Below, piece by piece: positions 1 through 52,110 of a DNA stretch of 64,000 bases. The notes beneath the pieces are model-generated. The model was not told where the DNA came from. It worked only from the letters and a program-made list of their open reading frames with translations, and ran no database searches. This stretch comes from Spirometra erinaceieuropaei (lineage: Eukaryota > Platyhelminthes > Cestoda > Diphyllobothriidea > Diphyllobothriidae). A program made the translations under genes and the position numbers. Every line of letters begins with the position of its first letter. Position 1 is the stretch's first letter. The DNA is taken from the NCBI GenBank assembly GCA_902702965.1, contig CACRXP010000416.1:121646-185645 (forward strand), in the 5' to 3' direction.

Positions 1-804
1 AAATGACTGCTTAAGTAGCATGCATCTTTCACATTGATTTTCGATGGTCTTATAAATTCACATATATTTTATAGAAAACATGCACAAAGTATACTTACTT
101 TTACTTTCTTGTCAGAAAATCACATTGACTTCACATTTTATTATCGAAGAAAGAGTGCCTTTTGGTTTCAAAAAAGTTTCTAATTATGAGATTTTTAAGA
201 CCGTGCAGTGTCCATACATACAGCATCGCACGTGTCCGTTTACCAATGTTCCTCGTGAAACGTACAACACAGTGCTTATCCGTTGCAAAATCTTATGAAT
301 TCTATACAGTATCTTTCTAAAGGCATAGGGGGATATGAGATTTTCCTTATGCGGAACGAATGCAACTTGTAGGCTGAAATCGCCAGACGCTAATGCAACG
401 GCTGATCAGGCTCAAAATTATTCGGGAGTTGGGAAACTTTTTCAAAACGCAAATATTCACATTTTTCGGGTACTAAATGTGAAGACAATGTGATTTTCTA
501 CCAGGAATGTAAAAGTAAGCATATTTTGTGCATGTTTTCTATAAAATATATTTGAATTTATAAGACCATCAAAAATCAGTGTGAAAGATGCATGCTACTT
601 AAGCAGTCATTTTTACCGAGTACGGTTTCTGCGGGAGGTCTGAAAAAAGTGCATTCAAAAGCCGATATCCTGGCGAGTCCGAAATACTACAGGGTTATGC
701 TACAGAATAATTAATATTACCACGCCACCTTATTAATCCTTCACAGTCGAAAACGCATTTCAGAATTTCGGCCAACATTTCATGAGATGGGTCACGCAGA
801 CTGT
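1..804. mobile_element. Foldback (MITE-like) element, left end cut by the window
   Basis: Bases 1-115 and about 500-613 are inverted copies (AAATGACTGCTTAAGTAGCA against TGCTACTTAAGCAGTCATTT), and the right outer arm runs on to 804, ending CATGAGATGGGTCACGCAG-ACTGT. Same family as 9629-10730. No coding capacity. It lies at the left end of FMNL's intron 13. Confidence 0.8.
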
Positions 805-1099
805 AGAAACTCAACTAATTGCCTGGCAGTCCTCCAATAATCGACTGACTTTTCAACTGTCCATACTAGCCTGACAACTCCTCCTTCTCAATGGGGCACG
901 GGAATATGGAACCCCCGGTGTCTCAGGTGGTTTTGGGCTAAGTCCCAGGGAGGGAGTAGGGTCTGATTTAGATTTAGGACACAGGAGTAGGCGTCACTCC
1001 TGGAAGTTAGCGCAATGCTGCCCGTAGTACTGGGGTTCCCCACTCACCCGTCCAACCTTCTTGTCAAATATGCACACAGTGAAGCACGGCGAAACTTAC

Positions 1100-40828
<39,729 letters not shown>

Positions 40829-42359
40829 TATTTTGTGTAATAAAATCCGTTAAAGGGTTCATGCATCACTGAACAATAAGGGACTCTAAAAAGCAGCGTA
40901 ATAAAGGAAGAAACGTTACCAAACACCAGAAAAGTGAAAAGTCATTGTCGGTTTAAGAGCTGAGGGTGGAATAAGCAGAGAAAAAGGCCTAGCGGGCTCG
41001 CCGTGCGTAAGTAGGGGAGCTTGAATCTACACAGCGACATGGGTCAATAATTCAGAATCTGAAACAATCTTGAAAGATAATTCCGCACCTGAAGGAAGTA
41101 ACATCATGTTCAGTTGAGGAAGCCTAATCTAATGTCTGTAGCTAAGACGTGGCAATAATCGCCAAATGCTATTCTGGAGAAGGAAGATCGCGAGAAGGTG
41201 CAGATTTGTTTAAGAAAGCAAGGGAACTGCTGGACAAAAATAAGTTTTCAGCACGAAAATATGCCGCATTAAGCAAATAGATGTATATAGCGAGCTCAAA
41301 CACGAAGGTCTGCATTTTAAACTTTCTGAGAAATATTTGTGTGGGCCGTCGGATGGAGGTAGGACAGAACTTCATTTCTCGAAGAATACCAGGACATGCT
41401 TTTCAAAAAGATATAAACAAACTTAAAAGGCATAAAAATTTCTTGCGCTTATTTTCAGACTTTTGTCTGCTAGGGAATGTAAAAGTAAACTGATCCTAAG
41501 GAAGCAAGCTGTTAGATCAAGCGACATAGCTTCGGTGATGCGAGGGGCCTATCAACAACACGATCTCCGAACATCTAAGAATCAACTAAAAAGTCTCGCA
41601 ATAGTCACAACTGCCTGCTGATAATTGATTCAAATAAAGAAGAAATTGCTACAGAAGCTGATTTTCCAGACACAAATGCTAGGATTTATGAAGTGACAAG
41701 AAGACTAAGAAATGCATATGCACCATAGTCCTGCAGGACCCAGACGGAAATGATTTCGAGTACAACTAAGTAATATGCGAGTAGAACGAATTCGCTACAA
41801 AAGAATACACAGTTAGACAATTACGCACCGACTTTTCTATTCTTTCCGGCTACTATATAAATATAAACGGTTCAAGTCATGCGTACACACATGACTATAT
41901 AGTCATGGTTTAATAGAGCCGTATACGGTGCAAAAACAGTTTTCTCTTAGCAAGCAATATATAAATATTTGTTAAACCAAATTAAAGAACCACTTTCTAC
42001 AGCATCGGAAGAACTTTTGAGGGTTTAACTGATTTTGATCTTGCGACAAAGAGCGCGATAAAAATGACGTGTGTTAGGCCAGGTGGACAACGACGTGAAT
42101 ATAAAGAAGTTAAGACGGGATAAAATTATTTATGCTGCAAAGAAAATAAGAAGTTCTGAGCAAATGGGTAAGAGTCGATAGCCGTGGCGGACTACTGTCA
42201 CACTACAAAAAACAACAACGCATACACAAAAAGATCAACCGTCTTTTTGAAGTTGCTTATTATCGTGAGCGCATTAAAACTACTACTGTCTGATTTAAGG
42301 GCTATTGAGAATGTCACTTGCGTTTGAAGGACTCAGTGGTTCCGAAAAAAAATAAATGT
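40829..42359. other. AT-rich stretch upstream of FMNL, no gene seen
   Basis: No conserved coding segment found on either strand. It should contain the FMNL promoter, but no convincing TATA or initiator can be named. Around 41041-41085 there is a weak relic of the outer tail of the tRNA-like foldback element (GGTCAATAATTCAGAATCTG). Confidence 0.5.
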
Positions 42360-42725
42360 CTTAGGGCGATCATCACGATCAATTTGCAGTGTCTGGCCGC
42401 TAACGGCCGCGGAGTGGAGACGTGGAAAAATGCGACAAACCAAGTTCTCCTTCTCGGTTCGAGTGGTCAAACCATGTAATGCCCTATCCGCAGATGTTGT
42501 GATGTCACAAAGTTTTAAAAAAACTTGAAATAATTATGTTCCGAAATGGCCAAGAGCGATGAGAAGTCGATCTCATCCCTGTAACTCGTTTCCATTTTGT
42601 CCTACCATTATGGGTTTGTTTGAAATATTTCAGTCCAGAACACTTTTCTGGATAGTTCTTTTTTTTACGTTGCAAATAAAGAACTCAAAGGCTTGCGCCT
42701 ATTTCCTTTAATAAACTGGACTGAA
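42360..42725 (+). mobile_element. CR1-like LINE 3'-end relic
   Basis: A decayed 3' end of a CR1-type LINE. One frame reads FSFSVRVVKPCNALSADVVM before a stop, matching the C terminus of the next element (SHRVVKAWNALPVDVVM). The 3' UTR ends with AAAGAACTCAAAGGC ... TTTAATAAACTGGAC, parallel to the downstream copy, but lacks the TCTGA tail. It is a different subfamily from its neighbour and lies directly against it. Confidence 0.7.
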
Positions 42726-42792
42726 GTATCCCGTGACTGGTACCTTCCGCGGGAGTTAACTTCCGGAACCCGGCGGTGTGCCTGTCGCATAG

Positions 42793-44805
42793 ATGCCAGC
42801 TTCATATCAACTTAAGGCCATACTTAATGAACTTATCACCAGATACTGCCCTATGTCGAAAAAGAAAATCACCATCAGACCCCGATGGCTAAAGGGTTCA
42901 CTAAAAGTTGAAGTAAACCGTAAGCAAAAGCAGTGGAAAGCATATCTTAGGGACAAGACAACTGAATCAAGAAATAGGTACAAGGCTCAGCGGAATAGGG
43001 TAAAGTGCCTTGTCTACAAAGCCCACCAAGACTTCGAGTGTAACCTTTTAAACTGTGCAGGAGAAAAGCCAAAGCTTTTCTTCAACTACATAAGACAAAG
43101 TACTCGCAACAGGGATCCCATCCCTATGCTAAAAACTGATGATGGCGTTGAACTTTACAAGGACGACGAAAAGGCTGAGCATCTGTCCAGGTTCTTTCAG
43201 TCGGTTTTTACGAGAGAAGTCGCTGTACCCACTGATCACTGCAATGTGGACAATGTCCCGACAATTGACTCAGTGTTTCTCACAAAACCTATTGTTCAAC
43301 AGGAATTACTGAAGCTAAAAGAAGGAACTTCGCCCGGTCCTGACGAAATACCGGCAAAGTTGTTGAAGGAATTAGCCACAGAATTGGCAGAACCTCTGAG
43401 TCTCCTCTTCCAAGCCTCTCTTGATGCAGGCAGACTGCCTCCTGAGTGGAAGACTGCGTGGATTTCACCGATTCATAAAAATGGCAGTCGCGCTTCCGCA
43501 AATAACTACCGACCAGTAAGCCTCACCTCCATATGCTGCAAAGTTATGGAGCGAATTATCAAATGCGAACTGATGCGGTTTTTAGAGCAAAATCATCTTC
43601 TGTGCGATGCACAGCACGGTTTCCGCAGAGGGAGGTCCTGCTTGACCAATCTACTCTACTGTCTTGAACAGTGGACCCGAGCGATTGATGAAGGAAACGT
43701 TGTGCATGTGGCCTACATAGACTTCAAGAAGGCCTTTGACAGCGTGTCACATCAACGTCTCCTAAACAAGCTCAGCCGCATAGGGGTAAGAGGCAAGCTT
43801 TTGAAGTGGATTGAAAACTTTTTGGTCGGTCGGTCCCAGACTGTTCGTCTTGGTGGCCAGCACTCGGCAGAGGTGACGGTTACGAACGGAGTACCTCAGG
43901 GCTCCGTTCTTGGCCCTATCCTCTTCCTCATCTATATTGATGACTGCATCCATGGATTGGACTGCAAAATTGCCATGTTTGCTGACGATATAAAGCTTTG
44001 GACCGTCATCCGCAACGAGGACGATGAAGCAAATTTACAGGCAAACTTAGACCGACTCGAAAAATGGTCAGGCCACTGGCTCCTCCCATTTAATGTTACC
44101 AAATGCAACATTCTGAGGATTGGCAGAACCAGCTCTGCGCACCGGAAGACGTATTACCTAAATCACACACCGCTGCCACTGGTAGAGGTTCAGAAAGACC
44201 TAGGGGTGTGGATAACATCTTCACTAAAGCCATCATTCCACTGCTTGAAAGCAGCAAAATGCGCAATGTCCAGCTTATATCTCATTAAGCGGGCATTTGC
44301 CAAGTTCGACGAAGAGTGCTTTCGCAAGGTCTTCGGGATGTTTGTGCGCCCACAGTTAAGATTTGCCATTCAGGCCTGGAGACCCTGGACTGTTAAGGAT
44401 CGTACCACCCTCGAAAAAGTCCAACGACGGGCAACCAAGCTTGTCAGAGGTCATAAAAACCTACCTTACGAAACCAGACTTTCAAATCTTAACCTCTTTC
44501 CCCTGGACTACAGACAACTCCGTGGCGACTTAATTCAAACGTTTAGAATGTTACGGAGTCAGGACTGCTGCCTCGCATCCGGCGACTTCTTTGAGCTGGC
44601 CACCACTACTAGCTTGAGAGGACACCCTCTGAAACTACGTGTGACAGGAGCGAGACTGGACGCAAGGAGGTCCTTCATCAGCCACAGAGTGGTAAAGGCA
44701 TGGAACGCCCTGCCTGTGGATGTCGTCATGTCCTCATCCGTGGACTCATTTAAAAGAAAGCTTGACCAGTACAGGGATATGTACCTCCACAGCATCAGAA
44801 ACTAA
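42793..44805 (+). CDS. CR1-like LINE reverse transcriptase (670 aa)
   Basis: An uninterrupted 670-residue frame. RT blocks in order: NNYRPVSLTSICCKVMERII (about 240), HGFRRGRSCLTNLL (about 275), YIDFKKAFDSVSH (309, first catalytic Asp), GVPQGSVLGPILFLIYIDD (366), FADDIKLW (396-403, catalytic Asp pair), then thumb and a C-terminal region ending RVVKAWNALPVDVV. The upstream linker resembles that of CR1 elements; no apurinic-type endonuclease is present. A TAG sits immediately before the ATG, so the ATG is the only start in this frame, and is probably a chance Met inside the truncated polyprotein. The lack of stops suggests recent insertion. Confidence 0.93.
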   Translation: MPASYQLKAILNELITRYCPMSKKKITIRPRWLKGSLKVEVNRKQKQWKAYLRDKTTESRNRYKAQRNRVKCLVYKAHQDFECNLLNCAGEKPKLFFNYIRQSTRNRDPIPMLKTDDGVELYKDDEKAEHLSRFFQSVFTREVAVPTDHCNVDNVPTIDSVFLTKPIVQQELLKLKEGTSPGPDEIPAKLLKELATELAEPLSLLFQASLDAGRLPPEWKTAWISPIHKNGSRASANNYRPVSLTSICCKVMERIIKCELMRFLEQNHLLCDAQHGFRRGRSCLTNLLYCLEQWTRAIDEGNVVHVAYIDFKKAFDSVSHQRLLNKLSRIGVRGKLLKWIENFLVGRSQTVRLGGQHSAEVTVTNGVPQGSVLGPILFLIYIDDCIHGLDCKIAMFADDIKLWTVIRNEDDEANLQANLDRLEKWSGHWLLPFNVTKCNILRIGRTSSAHRKTYYLNHTPLPLVEVQKDLGVWITSSLKPSFHCLKAAKCAMSSLYLIKRAFAKFDEECFRKVFGMFVRPQLRFAIQAWRPWTVKDRTTLEKVQRRATKLVRGHKNLPYETRLSNLNLFPLDYRQLRGDLIQTFRMLRSQDCCLASGDFFELATTTSLRGHPLKLRVTGARLDARRSFISHRVVKAWNALPVDVVMSSSVDSFKRKLDQYRDMYLHSIRN

Positions 44806-45145
44806 CGGATTCCCCCCTGTGCCACCCGCCACATCCAACGTTTTATGTTACAAAGCATGCTACTCCCTATATTTTAGTAACATTACGTTTTACAATGTTC
44901 GCTATATCCTGACCGCCACATATGCGCTTGCTTTGATATTACTTGGTCCATTCAGTACCGTACTGGATATTGTACAATTTTGACATAGAAGGCATTCACA
45001 GACAAATTCATACCAGTGACCAATGCTTGTTGTATGTAATTACTTACCTAATTTTTTTCACACTTGCCTTACACATTGTTTTTTTTATGACGTTATTGTA
45101 ACCAAAAGGGAGTTCAAAGGCACTCGCCTACTTTTCTCTTAATAA

Positions 45146-45176
45146 ATCTGATCTGATCTGATCTGATCTGATCAGT
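45146..45176 (+). repeat. TCTGA pentamer tail of the CR1-like LINE
   Basis: Five tandem pentamers after AATAAA at the 3' end of the LINE. Confidence 0.85.
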
Positions 45177-45869
45177 CGCGACAAGTGTTTTGAGGTCCTA
45201 TTTCGTTTTTTCATGAAGCCCAATTCTTACCTGCACTCTAGCGGTCTGCGGTCCGAGGCCTGAACTTAACACTGTGGATGCGCTGCCCGGACAAGCATTA
45301 AGCAGTTTACGGTAAATGTTCCTAGCTGTAGAATATTTGACAAAGTATATAACTTAAAGAGTTCATTCACGCCTGCAGTAATGAGAACCGAAAGTAACAA
45401 ACACGGGTTCTATGAAAAACAAGCAGTAGATACCCTGTGACTTTTAATGGCATCAGCACGAGAAAGAGGTTTGAGAACCAATGAAGTGTTGTCATACTCC
45501 CCTGCGAAACAGATTAGTAAATAGCCAAGAGGCGATGTGGAAAAATAGTTCTCGAAATAAACGCTCAGCTACGACCTGATTTAAGAATTCTGTAAAATCC
45601 TTAAATAAAGCCGTGGAAATCGCTTTTTGACTTCAGATCGCATAACATCACTATGATATCAAAGGCAAAGTTAAGTGCTACGAGCATATTTATCGCCAGT
45701 TCTCACGACAACATCATTTGCATGAAAATTCATGGGTGTACGAAAGCAGTACGTTGACAGTATAATCCAGTGTATATGGGGGACATAGGCAGTGCAAAGC
45801 TGTTGGCGACGATGTCGACTATAAGCCCCACTGCAGGGCGAGCAGAGGAACAGTGGCTTAGGCATAACT
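45177..45869. other. Intergenic, nothing recognised
   Basis: No conserved frame, RNA gene or named repeat seen between the LINE tail and the next interspersed repeat. Confidence 0.4.
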
Positions 45870-46440
45870 CGTTTTACGGGGGTTGGAGACTTGCGATACA
45901 TCGACCGCACTCTCCTCCCTCCACTTTGAGCCGGTGTCTATAAAGATTTAAGAAGACTGGAGGGGGAATAGGGTGCATTGGATGACAAGGCCAGATAGGC
46001 AGCCTACGCAAGCTACACACGGCTTTCCCACAAACGGTGGCTCAGGATTTCATCAAAACAACAGAGGGACGGCAGGGATCCCAACTGAGTTGAAGTGGAA
46101 TAAAGGCCACATTGAGAAGAAGCCACTGAATCATCACTCTCTATCCTAAGTAAAGGACGGAGTTACTCCATAAACTGGCAGCATTCCAAGCTACGACTTT
46201 TAGCACTTCATGATCGACTCAGACGCGTCGGATTTTTTTAAAGAGAGGAAAATACATTGTTGGTCAAACTCATTTTCTCTTCCCTCGCCCAAACACCAGT
46301 CTGTCGTCCGGGCCGGCCAGTTGCTGCACAAGTCTACAACCACTATAAACTAACTCACGACCAAGTCACCGTCCCTGTTCTCACCCTGCCATCGAGCCTA
46401 GAGTGGACATCGTCGACTACGACGATTAAATCGTCGGTTT
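45870..46440. repeat. Interspersed repeat family A, composite copy
   Basis: GAGCCGGTGTCTATAAAG, then the extended part GGAATAAAGGCCACATTGAG, and GACCAAGTCACCGTCCCTGT. Segments in both orientations. Confidence 0.55.
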
Positions 46441-46739
46441 AGCGGCCGCGGCGATTATTTCACGAATGACCGACCAGGCCGGTGGGTGAGATGAATGCGA
46501 GGGCAGTATCGGCAGAGTTAGTTAGGAGCTGCTGATTCGATTGTAGTAGTGAAATTGTTAGTGTATGAGGATTTGGTAGCGCTGGAGATCGGAACGTTGT
46601 CGGATGTGAAATGTAGGGTCGGAGTATTGTCATTATGCCTTATTTTGTCCTGTTCGACATGTATGTGACCCAACCAATGGAAAATTAAATGAAAAATTTT
46701 TATTCGAGACCCGTGGGGGTCCTGTCATAGCAGTCTTGT

Positions 46740-46941
46740 CAATAGGCGCGGTCAGCGAAGACGAATATAGTGCGTGTATGCTAGGGCTCCTGACACTGGT
46801 TCGCCATATTCGGATTCGTCAGTAACCGGCAAGCCCGATACGAGACGCGAATTTGCAATCGCAATAAGAACAATTTGGGGTCTGGTCCACGATGTGGTAG
46901 CAGGGATAGTAGTCATGGTGATAGAAGTAGTAGTAGTAGTG

Positions 46942-46996
<55 letters not shown>

Positions 46997-47060
46997 AAGA
47001 CGGTGAAGGTAGCCGCCTCGACCGACGGGCTAAACCAGGTGCGGATATCCGTGAGTGCAT
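46740..47060 (-). mobile_element. RTE-like C2H2-tail relic split by an AGT microsatellite
   Basis: On the minus strand one frame reads NCSYCDCKFASRIGLAGY, the C2H2-like module (C..C....F.SRIGL.GH) repeated in the C-terminal tail of flatworm RTE-type endonuclease-RT proteins. A pure AGT/TAG run (46927-46995) lies just upstream in the same frame. A fragment only. Confidence 0.55.
46925..46996 (+). repeat. AGT trinucleotide microsatellite
   Basis: About 23 AGT units. Confidence 0.95.
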
Positions 47061-47069
47061 CTCCACATA

Positions 47070-48186
47070 CTGTAATTCTGCCCCTTATTACTTTTTCGTA
47101 CCTCCTATGTGAACTCCTCCGCACTTCGCTCCCTTTTTATCTCTGCTCTACTCTACTGTTTTACCCTTCGAACGGAAGTCCTACGGTGGGAGCGACATCA
47201 ATCACGTAGGTGGTCTATGCCACTGGTCAGTCTCCAGCCAAATCCTGTAACCCATAGAGGAGAACGGTTTCCGTCTGATGTGACAAAGCAGTCCTATTTT
47301 GGTGGGAGTGGACTGCTTTCCTTTGCGAGGTGGAGGGGGCTATAATAGGCGCCCTAAACAAATCTGAGTTCACGAAATCTGCACGCAGACCGTGGCTCTC
47401 AGACTGTTAAACATGCGGTAGAACACAAAACAATACGATATCCTCTCTCTTCTTCTTCCTCCTATTCCTCCCCACTGCCCCACATCACAGGCAGCAAGGG
47501 TGAGTCGGCTTACTCTGGCCGCCTGAAGTGTTCGTTTTCTTTTAGGTAATTCCAGGCGCAACCAACCGGAATTAGAGGCAGCGCTAGTCGTTTGGGAAGT
47601 GATACGCCACAAGGTGGACATTACTGTGCCCAAAGAGGCCAGATTCTCCAAACAAGGTCAACTGGAGGGGGTAAGTGCCAGCTACACTTTCTGCTAGAGC
47701 GGTCGCCATAACTCAGAGCGACTTGACACGGCGTCGTCTTTACCATCTGGAACGAAATTATGGGACAAACGCCCTCTCTAACGCAGGACACCAACGACCG
47801 TTTGGTGTGTCTCCGTTGGCCTCTCCGGAGAGCTAAATTCGCCATCGTCATTGGCTCCTACGCCCTAACAGTGAGCGGCTGAGGTGAGGCAAATAAAAAG
47901 CTTTACGAACACTAGCACGTCCTCTTGACGTCTGTGTTAAGCGCCAGTAAGTTGATTGTCCTCGGTGCTGCCTGGAGAGGGGGCTGCAACGGCAGTGGCC
48001 TCCCTCTTAGGCGGACCTACACTAGGCGCCACCTCCTGCCGAGCAACACATTCTTCTGCCTGCCGATGCTGAAGAAGACCACCCGGATACACTCTTGATC
48101 GCGGAGCTGGAAGCTGCTGGGCTATGCATTCGTTAGACTGCGAGCTCGGCAGGATGTGATTGTGACCAAGGCGACCTACGATACCG
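47070..48186. other. Intergenic, nothing recognised
   Basis: No conserved coding segment found. The right end probably grades into the RTE-like relic, but no endonuclease motif could be confirmed. Confidence 0.35.
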
Positions 48187-48249
48187 GTGGCTGGACGGAC
48201 CACCGCCTCGTCATTTCAAGATGAATGTCGTCTGCAAGCCAGTAGGAGG

Positions 48250-50490
48250 TCACAAGGCAATAGACGCCCGTGTAAGCTGAATACAACTTGGTCAATTTTC
48301 CTCCTCAACGTTTGCAGTTCGGCAAACAAACAGAACATCTGCTGGCAGCAGATGAAAACGCCTCCGTGGAGACTCGATGGTGCCGATTACGAAACGCCGT
48401 CTACTCGACCGACCTGGCTGTCCTTGGTCGCGCACGTCGCCAGCACCAGGACTGGTTTGACGAAAACGACGCCACCATCAGTAACCTGCTGCCCGAGAAG
48501 AATAGACTGCATGGAGTCTACCTTGATCGCCCAACCGATGCACACAAAGTGGCCTTTTACCAATGAGGTCGCCTAGCTCAGCGATGTTTGCGAGAAATGC
48601 AGGACTCACAAATGGCTTCAACTGGCCCTCTATTATTTTCGACGCCGCCATTGACCGGCTATCCAAAGTGGAACTAATCGACCACCGGGACCTCCCGCCC
48701 TCCCTTCCGGAAAACTTTTGTGCTGTGCAACAACTCTCCGGAGAGAAAGCATCAGATTTCGACGCAATCCCGACTGTGATCTACATGCGCGGTTGTCGCA
48801 GTCTGATGGACAAACTCGCGGCGCTATTTCAGAAGATGTCGCGCTATGAACAAATTCCTCAGGACTTTATTCATGCAATCTTTCTTCACCTCCACAGGCG
48901 CAAAGGCAACCGGCAAGTCTGCCACAACCAAAGGGGCATCTCACGACTCAACTGCACCGGGAAGATCTTCGTCCGGCTCCTCGTCAGTCGCTTAGGCAGA
49001 CACCTCGAGCAGGGACTCCTGCCAGAAAGCTTCTGTAGTTTTCAACGACACCGGGGTACCACTGACAGTAGGTTCGCCGCTCGACAACTATAATAAAATG
49101 TCAGAAAGTGTGAACCCACCTCTACACCATCTGCGTGGACTTGATGAAGTCCTTCGGCAGGGTGATTCGTGCGGGGGGTGTTGAAAATCATGCAGAAATT
49201 CGGCTGTCCTGAGCATTTCACGCACATCGTCCTCCAGCTCCATGACAGCATGACGGCGCATGTCACGGACAACGGCGCAATCTTCGGGGTATTCGTTGTA
49301 ACCCATGAAGTGAAGTAGGGTTGCGTACTCGCTCCCACCCTCGTTTTCTCTGCCACCCTGATGGACGTCTACCGTGATGAGCGCCCCGGGATACACAGGC
49401 TTCTTCTCATCAGCAGGAGCATGCAAACCCGAACGCGGATATCTATGGCCACGTTCAAAGATTTGCCCTTCGCCGACGAATTCGCGCTCAGCACTACGAT
49501 CGAAATGGACATGCGAAGGAGCATGGACCTCCTCGCCGCTGGATGCGCCAACTTAGGCCTGAATATCAACACGGACGAAACAGTGGTGGTGCATCAACCA
49601 CCACCCAACACGTAACAATGATCTCCATCTCGAATCACTGTTGACGGCCGCCAACTCAAAACCAGGACAATTTTGATTATCTCGAAAGCATCAGAATCGA
49701 CGATGAGCTTGAGCATGGGATCTCTGGAGCCAGCCAAGCATTCAGCTGGCTGTACAACTCTGTGCGGAATCGACATGTCCTCCAACTGAATACCAAACTG
49801 AAGATGTACAAGGCCCTCGACCTGACGACACTCCTCTACGGAGTAGCGACTTGGACCATCTACACCAACCATGCTAAGAAATCTAACCACTTCCATCTCA
49901 GCTGCCTTCGCAGAATATTGAGACTGAGATGGCCAGTCAGGGTCCCCAAAACGGAATTCCTAGAATTGACAGGCATCTTTAGCGTTCACGCTATGTTGAG
50001 GCAAATGCAGTTACGTTAGAGCGGCAATCTCGTAAAATGGAACACACACAACTAACGAAATAGCTCTCCTATGGTGATGCTGTCACCGGTGCCTGCCGAC
50101 CTGGAGGACAAGAACGACGCTGAAAGGAGACACTGAAGAATTATCTTGAGCGGTTACATATCAATCCGAATACTTGGGAGGACCTTACTCAGAACAGACT
50201 GACTTGGAGAAGAGGAGTGAAGATCGGCGCTGCCATCTACGAAGCAAATCGGGTCGCCGGACCTTCAGGACAAATGCGCACTAGCCCGACAACGTCTACA
50301 TCTTCCCTCACTCTCGCCCCTCCCGCCAACCACGAGGCGACCGCCACTCGCGTCAACTCCAAGCACGTTGTCGCTGCTCCGCCGCCGCCACCATCCGCCC
50401 TACCCCAAGCCCTGCATAGACTGCAGCTGCCAGCATCATCACCACGTCTTCATGCACCCCCCCCCGCTGATGGGACGACGTCCGACGTCT
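48250..50490 (+). pseudogene. RTE-like non-LTR retrotransposon relic
   Basis: Fragments in several frames, in order: linker (VLGRARRQHQDWFDEND, 48420-48540); fingers/palm entry (RKGNRQVCHNQRGIS, LEQGLLPES, RHRGTTD, 48890-49080); remnants of RVTDNGA..GCVLAPT (49250-49340); MDVYRDERPGI; LPFADEFALST (49465-49500); thumb and C-terminal region (LNTKLKMYKALDLTTLLYGV, HLSCLRRILRL, 49780-49930); and the TWRRGVKIGAAIYEANR tail (50200-50250). Frameshifts and stops separate them. The catalytic FADD box reads FADE. The C-terminal C2H2-type modules of this family are gone, replaced by Pro/Ala-rich low complexity. A dead copy. Confidence 0.82.
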
Positions 50491-50689
50491 AATCAACTTC
50501 AAACATGGCAAATCGGGCAGTCGTCCAAAATGTATTTTTGGATTTCAAAGGTTACGTCAACATCGCATTGTTCTGCTTTGGGTGGCTGCTCCTGAAGAAG
50601 ATGTAGTTTGAATCCACCGCCTCCCCCCCCCAGTTGCTGTTACTAATACATTAGCTGGGCAATATTTAAGTCACATCATTCTTTGTGTT

Positions 50690-52110
50690 CTCGATGTGAC
50701 CGATATCGGTAGTGAATTGTGAGATGTGGGTCCAGTTGTGCAATCTTTCTTGGATTGTACGTCTCAGTGTGGGATCGAAGGGCAAACACCAGCGACCTAT
50801 GGTCCGTGAAAATAGTGAAGTCAAGGCCTGTCAGGAAATGATGTAAATGTCTCACAGCTAAGTGGATGGTATGCAGTTGATTTCTTTGCCGGCGGGTTCT
50901 TAGGAGAAAACCGGTGGCGGGGTCAAACCAGCGAAGTGCTGCCGAATAACTGTGCCAACAGCTACTGTCGAGGCATCAACCATCGGCGACAGAGGATCTT
51001 GGGGAGCAGGATGCGTTAACAATAGAATCCTTGATCTCCGGAAAAAGCAGTAATCACCTCGCCAGTAACCTCGAGCGGACGCTTTGGACTGGAGAGCATG
51101 TTGGTGAGCGGCAGCAGGAGATCGGCACGACTCTGTGAGGACCGGCGGTAAAAAAAATTACGTCGAGGAGCCAGTACAATTGAGGGTGGGGAGCTTGTGG
51201 GGGAAAAGCTTGAATAGCTTCAAACATAGAGGGCAGTGCGCGAAAGTCTTCGGAGTCAACATGCAAGTCAGGTGCTGTAAAATGCACAACCAGAGCCCAT
51301 TTGTGTGAACTGATGATGACGTCGTACATGTCGAGGCGGTCAAATATCAAGGAGAGGTGCCTCTTTTGTACTTTGCGCCCTGACCGGCGACGAAAGTCCA
51401 TCTATGTTGGAGTAAATAAATGTCAGGTCACGTAAGACGCGGTCGATGGACCTCCTCTGAAACGTTTGAGTAGCGCTGCGAAAGCTGAAGGACATACGGG
51501 TGAACTCAAAGAGGCCAGATAGGCTAGTAAAACAGTTTTTGGAATGTCCCCTGGGGCAATAGGTGCCCGGTAGAAGGCGGGCACCAGGTCGATGTTTAAG
51601 TTAGCCGCTTTGCTGAAAAGGGCTCTAGCGAAGTTCTGAAGATGAGGCATTGAATACCGATCGGAAATGGTGGTGTTGTTGAGTGCACGGTAACCACCAC
51701 AGAGTTGCCAGTCGACTGAAGTCGCCTTAGGCTCAGGGTCTCTTAGATCGTCATATGATGCTGAACTACAGCATGTGTTCAAACCGCTCCCTTGCGGCCA
51801 ACGCCAGTAGTCTAGGCCGAGCAAACACAGGAGGGTTTGATGTGCGAATGTGGTGAACAACGCCGTGCTAGACTTCGCCACCGCTGCACTGGGGGAGCAT
51901 TTGTCCGCCTGTGGGTGGAGAGAAGCGTTGGAGGAAGGCAGCGATCGGCTGGAGTTGGAGAGGCCACGATGATCTGGGTTCTGGTGTCCACGAGGAAACG
52001 TAGGCGATACAGACTGTCACAGATGTCAATTGTACGACTAAGGTCAAAAGAGTGGGAGAAATTGGCTGTACTGGTCTTCGGACTGACCCGCCTCACCCAT
52101 GGGCTCTACT
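50690..52110 (-). pseudogene. Ty3/gypsy-type LTR retrotransposon pol relic
   Basis: Minus-strand fragments in pol order: protease (LRFLVDTRTQIIVASPTPAD, where the usual DTGA box has become DTRT; 51960-52020), RT entry (GGYRALNNTTISDRYSMPHL, NIDLVPAF, DIPKTVL; 51520-51710), thumb/tether (LPSMFEAIQAFPPQAPHPQL; 51180-51240) and RNase H entry (LSPMVDASTVAVGTVI; about 50930-50995). Frameshifts, stops and the altered protease box make it non-functional. No LTRs were recognised. Confidence 0.78.

Larger units (their letters stand above)
42726..45176 (+). mobile_element. CR1-like LINE, 5'-truncated, with open RT frame
   Basis: Non-LTR retrotransposon of the CR1/jockey group. It begins in the endonuclease-RT linker: a short out-of-frame stretch reads DWYLPREL before the main frame. 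It carries the RT frame at 42793-44805, and ends in a 3' UTR finishing CTTAATAAA followed by five tandem copies of a TCTGA-type pentamer (about 45146-45175) in place of poly(A), which is typical for CR1 elements. The endonuclease is missing, so the copy cannot move on its own. Confidence 0.85.
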
